This document shows, one piece after another, positions 37,950 through 47,385 of a DNA stretch of 64,000 nt (the stretch's first letter is position 1; each line of letters starts with the position of its first letter). This DNA is from Hofstenia miamia (taxonomy: Eukaryota > Xenacoelomorpha > Acoela): the NCBI GenBank assembly GCA_004352715.1, contig SCFE01000029.1:2422404-2486403 (forward strand). The letters run 5' to 3'. The translations under genes and the position numbers were made by a program. The notes below the pieces were generated by a model. The model was given only the letters and a program-made list of their open reading frames with translations, was not told the origin of the DNA and did no database searches.

Positions 37950-40800
37950 AATTTCACGTTTAGATATTTCCAATGTTCTACCTCTGGTGTTTTTACATAA
38001 TTGCTTCCCTCCACCGTTTTCAATGTGAATTTGTTTCATTTCTCCATGTAATGTTTTTGTTAATGTTGATTTTAAAATTAATTCTTTATTTAGAATTCCC
38101 TTGTTTGAATAATTGATTGTCTGCATACAATGTTTCCCCCATTCTCCGTGTTCATACAAACTTGTTAAATTTCTCTGTGTAAGTTTTTTTATCAATAATG
38201 TTATAAATTAATGTTTTTCTTTAGCCAATTCCTCATATAATTGATTGCTCCTCATACAATGTTTCCTCCAATTCTCTGTGTTCATACAAACTTGTTAAAT
38301 TTCTCCACGTAAGTTTTTTTATCAACAATGTTATAAATTAAATGTTTTTTGTTTAGTCAATTCTCCATTTGAATAATTTGCTGGTGACACTTGCCCAAGA
38401 AGAAAATCTATTCACTGTAATGCTCCTTACATTTAATTTATCTTGAAAAATGGTATAATATATTTTAATTGAATAATTATTTGTATATAGTTTACTTTCC
38501 ACACACCGCTGACTGATTCTCTGCTAACTGAAAAACTCTATTCACTCTATTGCCTCCCACACACANNNNNNNNNTTTAATTTATCTTGAAAAATGGTATA
38601 ATATATTTTAATTGAATAATTATTTGTATATAGCATAGTTTCCATACACACTGCTGACTGATTCTCCGCTAACTGAAAAACTCTATTCACTCTATTGCCT
38701 CCCACACACATCATTTATTTTGTAAAAGGTAAACTATATTTCCCTGCTTATTTATATACATATACATAATTTTTTAAATGTATAAGAAAAAATAACCAAA
38801 AATATTTAACTCGATTTTGCTCATTTCATGATGTGCTTTTTTATCAAAAAATAAAAAAAGACCAGCTTCATGTGAAAAAGACTCCAGCAACAACAAAAAC
38901 GTGTGTATGTTTAAAATATATAAGAAAATTAACGACTATATTCTAGCTCTGCCTCCTGTCATTTCATGATTTTCTACACTTTATTGATTGAAGAACATCT
39001 CCGCGTTAGAATGAAAAAGTAATACCCCCATGTGAAAAATCCACCACAAAAAGTATAATCATTTTTAATTTATAAAAAGTTAATGGAAATATTTAGCTGT
39101 CTATTGCTATTTTACAATGCCCCACTTGAAAAAAGAAGTTTTCCATCATTACCTGATGAAAGAATGCCTCTTTGATGCTAAGAAATCTCATGCAATAAAT
39201 ATGGTATGAAAGAATGCCTCTTTGATGCTAAGAAATCTCATGCAATAAATATGGTAGAAGAAATTAATTATATATTTTGCTAAGGTTTATTTAGTTTTGC
39301 CAACTATACAAAAAAGTTTACTAACATTGGTGATTCAGCTTAAACTTTTAATTCTATTGTTGTTCTACTGGTATAAGAAGAAATGCTCACATCATATAAA
39401 GCAAACCTCCGTTAATTATTTGCTCAAAATAAGGTGATACAGTTTATTGCAATTATGATTTTAAAATGTTATTTAGTCTTCATGTGAAGTCGTTATGTAT
39501 TTGGCGAGGATGTTAGTGGAAAATCAATGCGTACATTGTCCCTCTGAATTCTTATAACATAAAGTGGGTTAACTCCAAAATCAATGCATTCTGTTCAGTG
39601 TGGAATTACGCTGATGTTAGCCAAGGAGGCAGCTAAAATCAATCCACGGGACGTATTAATTCTTTTGTGTTGATAATATCAAATTCTCTGTGTTGTAATA
39701 ATACTCTGTTAATTATTAAATATGACAAAAGAGGGTGTCTATAAAACATCTTGATTATTAATTGCATGGCATAATTATTCCCATTTAATTTTTGTGAATG
39801 CATAACATTTACACCAATGCTTAGATATAATTAATTGATGGCATTGTGTGATTATCGACATACATCAGACAAACAAGACTTGACGAAAATTATCTGTGCA
39901 TGGGGAGTGAAGATGGCGGTTGATGAGAATATATGAACTCACAACAATGTTGGCAGTGATAGATTAATACAATAGACAAGATTTTTAGTGTAATTTACCA
40001 TCATTATAAGTATAACATGTATAATATAGATATGTTTGTTTTGTTTTTAAAAAATTTGGGCTTTACCATGCTCACTTAAATATCTAGTTTTTATATTTTG
40101 AAAAAATGTTTTAATATGGTATACTAGACATTGTATTTTTTAATGTCTCCAAAAAATTTCTGACACTATTATTATTACATTAAAACTGTTGTAATCTCTT
40201 TTGTTTAAAAAACTTTTACGAATGTGTTATCAATGGATGATTAAATTAGTTTTGCATAGTTGGATAACGAAATGGAATATTTTTACTTTGTATATAAAAT
40301 TTCTATTTGTTTTTACCTATTTACGAGTTATTGAATTTTTAATGTTTAAACATTATTTGTTATATTGAAATACAATCTCTTTTTGTTTAACTAAAAATGT
40401 TTAATGTGTTATACATGTATTATCGAGGCATGCATATTAACAAAAATTAGTCATTATATCAAACAAGGTAAACTAAATTTGAACATGAATCATGTAAATA
40501 GGCCCAAATATGGTACACTAATTAAAAAGCTATTAGCGAACTGTCAGCCAGTTAACCCCAAGCTGTCAAGAAAGCACTTTGCGAGTTATCACAACCTGTC
40601 AGAAATCCATTAGTCAAGTATGTAACCTCAGTGAAAACCTATTAGTCATCTGTCAATCAAATAGTGACTCAGCACTTAAGCCTTGCCTCCAATATTCATC
40701 ATCTATCATGTGACATGTGAGGTCATGAGCTCTTGACCAATCAGAAACGTTTTTGCGTGTTCAAGCCTTGACTATGTACACTACTTAAATCCTTATAGAT
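37950..40800 (+). mobile_element. Long terminal inverted repeat of a pPolB element, diverged family (right-hand orientation)
   Basis: This stretch matches in order, with divergence, the terminal repeats at 47.4-49.6, 56.1-57.4 and 63.3-64.0 kb. 38640-38800 resembles 56520-56660 (cccacacacatcat, then gtaaa-ta-atttcc). 39990-40140 resembles 57285-57418 (gtgtaatttaccat; ctttaccatgc; tctagtttttat). 40430-40780 is the reverse complement of 47400-47690 (attagtcat, catgtgacatgtga, gaccaatcag). Orientation runs inner to outer, so the element body lies to the left, largely in gaps. It contains a 129-bp tandem pair (38124 and 38253), a duplicated 134-bp block around 9 N (38432-38565 and 38575-38712), and a 50-bp tandem duplication (39157-39206, 39207-39256). 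Confidence 0.6.
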
Positions 40801-40834
40801 TATATATATATATATATATATANNNNNNNNNNNN

Positions 40835-41640
40835 GTAACATGTATAATATAGATATGTTTGTTTTGTTTTTAAAAAATTTGGGCTTTACCATGCTCACTT
40901 AAATATCTAGTTTTTATATTTTGAAAAAATGTTTTAATATGGTATACTAGACATTGAATTTTTAAATGTCTCCAAAAATTTTCTGACACTATTATTATCA
41001 CATTAAAAACTGTTGTAATCTCTTTTGTTTAAAAACTTTTACGAATGTGTTATTGATGGATGATTAAATTGGTTTTGCATATTTGGATAACAAAATGGAA
41101 TATTTTTACTTTGTATATAAAATTCATGTTTTACCTATTTACGTGTTATTGTATTTTTACTAATGTCTAAATATTATTTGTTACATTGAAATACAATCTC
41201 TTTTGGTTAACTAAATTGTATAATTTGTTCTACATGTATTATCGAGGCATCTTCAAATAGTTTGTTTTCCCAAAAATGAATTAAATGCAGTTTATGTAAG
41301 CAATCAAAACATTTATGGATAAAAATTAGTCATCAAACATAATGTGTGATAACAAGGAATATTTTACAAAAATGCAATGTTATGCATATTAACCAAAATT
41401 AGTCATTATATCAAACAATGTAAACTAAATTTGAACATGAATCATGTAAATAAGCCTGAATATGGCACACTAATTAAAAACTAATAGTGAGCTGTCAGCC
41501 AGTTACCCCTGAGCTGTTATCACGAGCTGTCAGAAACCCATTAGTCAAGTATGTAACCTCAGTGAAAAACACATTAGTCATCTGTCAATCAAATGGTGAG
41601 TCACTAAAAGCACTCCTCCAATATCCATAATCAGCTAAGT
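40835..41640 (+). repeat. Second, diverged copy of the outer TIR segment
   Basis: After a 12-N gap the sequence from about 40010 repeats, but with substitutions and an extra ~150 bp near 41250-41390, so it is a real second copy rather than a simple assembly duplicate. It stops near 41640, before the terminal catgtgacatgtga block seen in the first copy, where Penelope-like sequence begins. Confidence 0.6.
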
Positions 41641-41710
41641 GTTACAAGAACTTCAGGGTGTCCCAATGGGACCAAGCCTGCCCTTCTATCACTACTGTTA
41701 ACAAATTTGC
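41640..41710 (+). pseudogene. Possible Penelope-like reverse transcriptase scrap
   Basis: The frame reads LQELQGVPMGPSLPF, resembling the Gly-Val-x-Met-Gly-x-x-Leu-x-Pro box of Penelope-like reverse transcriptases. It is followed at once by a frameshift. It is very short and cannot be confirmed by eye. Confidence 0.3.
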
Positions 41711-41944
41711 ATATTTTACACACTCTATGTGTGTAAGTGTGCTTAAAAAAGTCATGTTTTACTAGAAAATCTTTCAACTGCTTCTAATAAAGCTGGTAAA
41801 GACAGAAATGGCAGAATTTCTACTTGAATTTTGTCGAGTTTGTTCACTAGGGCAACAAACTATCTAAAACCCAACATCTCAATCAAAACATAAATTACTT
41901 GCAAGAATTTCTAAGAAGTTTCATTTTTCCTATTAACAGATGTA

Positions 41945-42720
41945 CATGAGATAAGATAAGAGAATATATTATTTATTTAGATAAATATCAACAATTGCAC
42001 TTAGATAGAGGTAATTTGTCTGAATACTGGTGAAAATATACAAACTACATACAATACAAAAAATCTATACAATAAATATACAAGTCTAGAGATAAATATG
42101 TATGAGATTTCAAGTGCAAGTTGTTGAATAATCATAATTGAAGAATTTGCATTTTTGTCATTGTTAAACTGACATATACTTTTGCTTAAGATAAATGCTA
42201 ATGTGCCTTTTAAAAACCATGCTCATGTGACAATCAAAGATGAATCCATATGTCTTTAATTGCATTGATATTTTGAAGTTTTTTTAAATAACATATATTG
42301 TGTTCAGAATGACTTTGTTATTGCTTTTAGAATGGAAAATTGTGTTTTTTGCAGGTTCACTTTTAAATCACAATTTGAGATTCATTTTTTGAAATTATTT
42401 ACAATGTATTGGTATTAATGAATGATTCTTTCATTATCTTTTCTTGATATGCTTAAAATATAAACATAGTGCCCAAAATGCAAAGCTGTCTTGGGGAAAA
42501 GAATTGATATGGAAGTGTAGTCCTTAGTTGGTTAAATAAGATGATAATATAAGTACCTCATGCAAACAGAATATGACATCAAAATAACTGTGTTATACTT
42601 GTTCCTTTTGCTCTGTTTTGTACCATTTCAACAAATCATGCTCTGGTTTTCAAGAAGGTATTAAATGGTTACATAAACACACAGATACCTTTTTAGTATT
42701 TTGCAATCAGTGAGTTAGTA
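41945..42720 (-). mobile_element. CR1/L2-like LINE 3' remnant
   Basis: Shares the same 3' sequence as 32560-33450 in the same orientation (agataagaga-tatt-tttattt-agataaat; cttggggaaaagaattgata against ttttgggaagagaattgacc). No intact reading frame remains. Probably an older copy of the same LINE family. Confidence 0.45.
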
Positions 42721-43129
42721 AATCTTCAGCATTTTTTCACAGAAATGATGAATGAAATTACTTCTCAGGTAGAAAGATTCAAAAAAAATACTGTGAACGT
42801 CTTATTAATTAATGGGCAAATCTATCAAAGAAAACATAAAATACGAAAGTTGGATAAATGTTTACAGAACAAAACTGATCGATTTTACCTTAAAAACTAA
42901 GGCTCATATTTTTGGGTTCAAAAAATGATGTCGCCAATCCTGAAAACCATTGAAGAAGAAACAATATTTTGTACTAAATTTAACAATATAAATATTAGTC
43001 ACAGTACAAAAGTGCGTCTAAAATATACATGCATACTAATATATATATATAGAATTTACAAGAAAATATTAACTTCACCTAAATCACGGTATTTTAATTT
43101 CTTTTAGTATTGTAGTTAGCGTTAGTAAA

Positions 43130-43880
43130 TTTGAAACCTCACCACTTGATTCGAACAATTCCAGCATATGCAATTTACATGATTGTGTTATTTTAGTTTT
43201 AAACGTTTTTAGAGACTTGACTTTCTTAATTTCTGTAGGCAATTCATTTTAGAGATGGATTGAAGTATTAATAGAAGAATTTTGCATTTGTTTTTCTTAG
43301 ATTTTGCTTGATATATAACTAATGTGCATTTGCTATGAAAATTTGGAGTCTTAAAATTTAGAAAATTTGTTGAATTCTAAAATTTCTTTGAGAATTCATA
43401 CCTAAAGATGTGTTATAAATTTTCATTATTGGCTTTGAAATGTTTCCTTTCAATTCATTGTAAACTGATCGTTTTTTCTTCATACAGCCTAATATATTAT
43501 TAATTGCCCTACTTGCTTGTATTTCAAAATTTTTGAGATAGTGTGTATCAATTCCTGTAAATCATGAAGGTAGAAGAAAGCATGATATTTTCAGATTAAA
43601 AAAGACCAAAAGGGTAAAATCAGATTCAAATTTTTGGATAAGAATTCCAAGGATAGCAAATTCATTGCCATATAGAATTAACTTTTTAGAATTGCCTGGT
43701 TTGAAACGTCGCTTTTATACTCTATATTGGAATTTCTTTCTATGAGAATTCTTGGCTGGAAATCTCTGCACATGATCTATAAGATGCTTATGTAATAATT
43801 GCAGAAACATCCAAATGAACCTAGATGTATATTTGTAAAGCATATTACCAAATAGCTTTTGTATATCAGAGGCTCATGCC
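43130..43880 (-). pseudogene. CR1/L2-like LINE reverse transcriptase C-terminal fragment
   Basis: On the minus strand, 43550-43400 reads NFEIQASRAINNILGC, a thumb-type block. 43270-43150 reads NELPTEIKKVKSLKTFKTKI, equivalent to the WNSLPxxIRxxxSLxxFK end of CR1/L2 ORF2. Stops and frameshifts are present. It is distinct in sequence from the plus-strand LINE at 44-47.4 kb. Confidence 0.6.
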
Positions 43881-43988
43881 CTTCAGTTGAATCTGTAAAT
43901 ACATTTATTTACTTATTTAATTAATATGCAAGATGACTTAAAATTAAGGCATGAATAAGCTGAATTTTTGCATTAATAATAATTCGCA

Positions 43989-44265
43989 ATGCTTTCATTG
44001 AGAGCAGTCGGTTCTTGTGAGCTTGCTGTATTAACTTCGCTATGCTCAGAAGCATGCAGTGATGACTCGTCTTGTGCGAAATTATTAGCTCTGTTCAATG
44101 CACTCACTAAGGAGGACCTCCTAAAGCTACACAAATTCCTAGTTAACACGAAAAATACTAAAACACGAACAAACAACCGTCCGCAATGTTCACATGCAAT
44201 ATGAGCAGGATTGCAAGAACACGCATTCAGCAACGTCTCTACAAAGTTCAGCATGTGAACCATGA
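43989..44265 (+). pseudogene. LINE ORF1 N-terminal segment
   Basis: A 71-codon frame starting MLSLRAVGSCELAVL and ending with PQCSHAI lies directly upstream of, and out of frame with, the esterase part of the same LINE. I infer it is the N-terminal section of ORF1 separated by a frameshift. It has no diagnostic motif of its own. Confidence 0.35.
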
Positions 44266-44979
44266 AGACTTCGTGAAGGAACAGACTTCCTTATACTTGG
44301 CTCCTCAATGCTTTGCCATCTTAGAGTGCCAGGTTTAATCAAGAACTCCTGTGTATCAGTTCACTCCACACTAAACCAATATCCCACTTCTACAAAAGTG
44401 AAAAAGATCTTAGTTACAATTGGCTGCAACAACATAATGCAACAAAAAGACAACCTCACAGATAAGTACAAACACCTCATTGAAGTTATCAAATCAAAGT
44501 TTAATTCTGCAACTATTTTTATGGGTGAAGTTGCTCCTTTCCCCTACAACAAACAACTTAACAAAGAAGCAATTGAATTAAACTCTTTAATTAAACAAAA
44601 TGCTAAACTTTTTGTTTACACTGTTTTTAACAACCTTAACTATTTTTATTTAGGCAATTCAATTAATGCGAGTCTTTTTGCTCATGATGGAATTCATTTT
44701 TCCAGATTAGGGTATGCACTATTTGCACGCACCTTGAAGAATTTCTTCAGTGCTTCTCGTCATCCATTGATCACTCACGCTCAAGTAACACAAAGTGCAA
44801 GTAATGCAAACAATCACTTTAATCTTCCACCACCACCAATTAACCACGCGTCATCTCGTAACACACTTATCTTGCCACCATTTAAAAGCTATGCCAACGC
44901 TGTTTCATCCATTCCGACTCTACTACCTGCAGAAATTAACCACATCCAGAACTTTTTGAACTTTTATAAACTTTTTTAA
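44266..44979 (+). CDS. LINE ORF1 with SGNH-hydrolase (esterase) domain
   Basis: The frame is open from 44266 and contains DFLILGSSML (nucleophile Ser block, near 44284-44313), TIGCNNIM (oxyanion Asn block, near 44415-44440) and DGIHFSRLGYALFA (catalytic D-x-x-H block, near 44694-44735). These are the three landmarks of the SGNH esterase found in ORF1 of CR1/L2-type non-LTR retrotransposons. ORF1 proteins bind element RNA; the role of the esterase is unsettled, with membrane or lipid association proposed. A Pro-rich linker and a C-terminal tail ending FLNFYKLF follow. An ATG at 44308 is in frame, but the Ser block starts before it. The true start is therefore upstream, beyond a stop at 44263-44265, so this copy is 5'-damaged. 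Confidence 0.75.
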   Translation, partial: RLREGTDFLILGSSMLCHLRVPGLIKNSCVSVHSTLNQYPTSTKVKKILVTIGCNNIMQQKDNLTDKYKHLIEVIKSKFNSATIFMGEVAPFPYNKQLNKEAIELNSLIKQNAKLFVYTVFNNLNYFYLGNSINASLFAHDGIHFSRLGYALFARTLKNFFSASRHPLITHAQVTQSASNANNHFNLPPPPINHASSRNTLILPPFKSYANAVSSIPTLLPAEINHIQNFLNFYKLF

Positions 44980-45904
44980 TCATGGTACGTATATTCTTTA
45001 ACATTTCCACATTATTGGCAAACTTTGTACTAGCAATACCCAGTTTATTGCTAGCATTATCTATTAGTACTATTTCAAAACGTAATTGATTCAAAATTTT
45101 ATTGTTCAGTTGTCTATACTTAAGTAATCTTTGCCAAAAATGCAACTATTCAAGGATATGCTAAAGGTAAAAGTCCTAGCAATTTAACATTTTGTAGAAA
45201 AGCTGCCCATTTAATTCGTTTCTCATTTGCAGTAGTTTTCGTGATCACAACATATTCTAGTATATTAGGTGCACAAATTTTTCTTCTTTTGCTCAAAGCA
45301 GGGATTGAACCAAACCTCAGGCCAAATATGTCCAAGATTTACACATACAGCAATTATTGTAGCATGATGAGTTTNACGCGTCATCTCGTAACACACTTAT
45401 CTCGCCACCATTTAAAAGCTATGCCAACGCTGTTTCATCCATTCCGACTCTACTACCTGCAGAAATTAACCACATCCAGAACTTTTTGAACTTTTATAAA
45501 CTTTTTTAATCATGGTACGTATATTCTTTAACATTTCCACATTATTGGCAAACTTTGTACTAGCAATACCCAGTTTATTGCTAGCATTATCTATTAGTAC
45601 TATTTCAAAACGTAATTGATTCAAAATTTTATTGTTCAGTTGTCTATACTTAAGTAATCTTTGCCAAAAATGCAACTATTCAAGGATATGCTAAAGGTAA
45701 AAGTCCTAGCAATTTAACATTTTGTAGAAAAGCTGCCCATTTAATTCGTTTCTCATTTGCAGTAGTTTTCGTGATCACAACATATTCTAGTATATTAGGT
45801 GCACAAATTTTTCTTCTTTTGCTCAAAGCAGGGATTGAACCAAACCTCAGGCCAAATATGTCCAAGATTTACACATACAGCAATTATTGTAGCATGATGA
45901 GTTT
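44846..45904. repeat. 529-bp direct duplication across a single N (assembly overlap)
   Basis: 44846-45374 and 45376-45904 are the same sequence with an offset of 530 and, as far as I can see, one difference (cttgcc/ctcgcc). They are joined by one N at 45375. It duplicates the ORF1 tail and the ORF2 start of the LINE. Almost certainly an unmerged contig overlap, not biology. Confidence 0.85.
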
Positions 45905-46330
45905 ATCTACTGCTTCAATTAAATATGTTCATCTAAACATCCAAAATCTTACTAATAAACTATCTTCATACAATGAAGTAGTACACCAAATTGGGAAAAA
46001 CTCAATCTTAGGGATCTCTGAAATCTGGCTAACTGACATAGACTCGGACATCACTTGGAAACCTAACGACTATGAATTATTTTGTTGTGACAGGGATCTA
46101 AATCTTGCCAATAAATCTAAAGGAGGTGGAGTGATGTTGTTAATTCCAAAACACTTTAAGCCCAGAGATTGACCTGATTTAAGATTGATGAGAAATTTTG
46201 AGAGTCTGTGGATCAAAATATGCATTCCGCAAAAAAACATGAAAAAAACATTCATCAACTAATTAATATCTCTCTCTAACTGTCCCAGTAAAAATCAGAT
46301 TAACGAATTCATTACAGAAATTGAAAACCA
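45771..46330 (+). pseudogene. LINE ORF2 start: 2A-like peptide plus endonuclease N-terminal half
   Basis: The frame begins MITTYSSILGAQIFLLLLKAG. It then has GIEPNLRPNM at about 45831-45860, where several APE-type LINEs carry a 2A-like ribosome-skipping motif (D-x-E-x-N-P-G-P). Next come YVHLNIQNLTNK and GISEIWL, then GGGVMLLIPKHF, which are the Asn, Glu and GGG blocks of the apurinic-like endonuclease that nicks the target. A TGA at 46170-46172 and a further stop near 46260 break the frame. The 2A core is altered (LR instead of PG), so it is unlikely to work. The same N-terminus is duplicated artefactually at 45241-45374. Confidence 0.65.
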
Positions 46331-47385
46331 ATTAAAATGTTCTCTAAAAGAAAACAAGTCATTAATAGTAATGGGCGACTGGAATATCAACTATCTGAAG
46401 AATGCTGACAAAGATAAATTAAATTATTTACTAGATGCTGTTGATCTTAACACAATTAATTCCAATGTACCAACAAGACTGAATCACAAATCTTCAACAT
46501 TAATTGATTACTTTCTCGTTGAAAATGTTAACCATTACAAGTATGCAAGTAGAATAAATGACCCTAAACAAAAATGGGACTTTATGAACAATGCACTGAA
46601 TAGGAATAAAGGTCGTGTTCAACAATTGAATCTTATTGAAAATACTAATGGAACAATATTAACCAAACTCAAAGATATTGCTAATGAATTCAATGATCAA
46701 TTCATTAACCTAGGCACCTATCTTGGACCTTCGCTGCCATTTATACCTGAAAAATCTAGATACAAAGTTCCCCAAAATTCTTTTTCATTCAGATTTGTGT
46801 CCCGATATGAAGTTCTTAAAGCTATAGCTAAGCTAAAGGCCAATAAATCAAGTGGACCTTCTGAAATATTGGCATGGTGTAATAAAGAGTGTGCAAAATT
46901 CATCATTAGTCCTTTATGTCATATCATCAATCACTGCATTGTGGAATAGTACAGTATGCTGACAATACATGTATATACACATATAATTATCAAATAGAAA
47001 TGTTGATTAGTAAATTAGAAAAAAATCTATCTCAATTGCTAAGATACTTCAATATTCTTAATTTAACTGTAAATCACACTAAAACAGAATTCTGTGTTAT
47101 GTCTCCATTTAATAAAGATCATCAATCACATATTTTAAATTTTTCGGGGTCAAAAATTGCTCAAGTTGAAACTTTCAAATATCTTGGAGTAACAATTGAC
47201 AATAAATTAAACTATTCAAATCACATACACATAGTGTTATGCAAAATGGCAATGGGAATTAAAAGTATTGCGCATGTAGGCAATTTTATAAATGCAAAAA
47301 TGAAATTAATGTTAGTTAACTCTCTAGTATTAAGTCATTACAGATACTGCAATATCTTATTAGTAGTAAAGGATGGTACCATGAG
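46331..47385 (+). pseudogene. LINE ORF2 remainder: endonuclease C-half and internally deleted reverse transcriptase
   Basis: 46371-46949 continues with MGDWNIN (GDxN box) and STLIDYFLV (Asp/Ser box), finishing the endonuclease. It then has VLKAIAKLKANKSSGP, the first finger motif of the reverse transcriptase. At about 46930-46955 the sequence jumps directly to QYADNTCIYTYN, a variant of the YADD box with Asn for the last Asp, then FKYLGVTIDNKLNYSNHI and thumb sequence. Motif A and the rest of the palm (roughly 100 residues) are missing, with a frame change at the join. The frame runs at about 47385 straight into the terminal repeat of the pPolB element, so the LINE is the insertion target and its 3' end is displaced. 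Confidence 0.75.

Noticed and set aside
38460-39260. CRISPR-like array from the repeated blocks
   Set aside because: Eukaryotic context, only two copies per block, no uniform short repeat with unique spacers.
45241-45489. Apparent separate second LINE ORF2 start
   Set aside because: It is the duplicated contig end around the single N at 45375, not a second gene.
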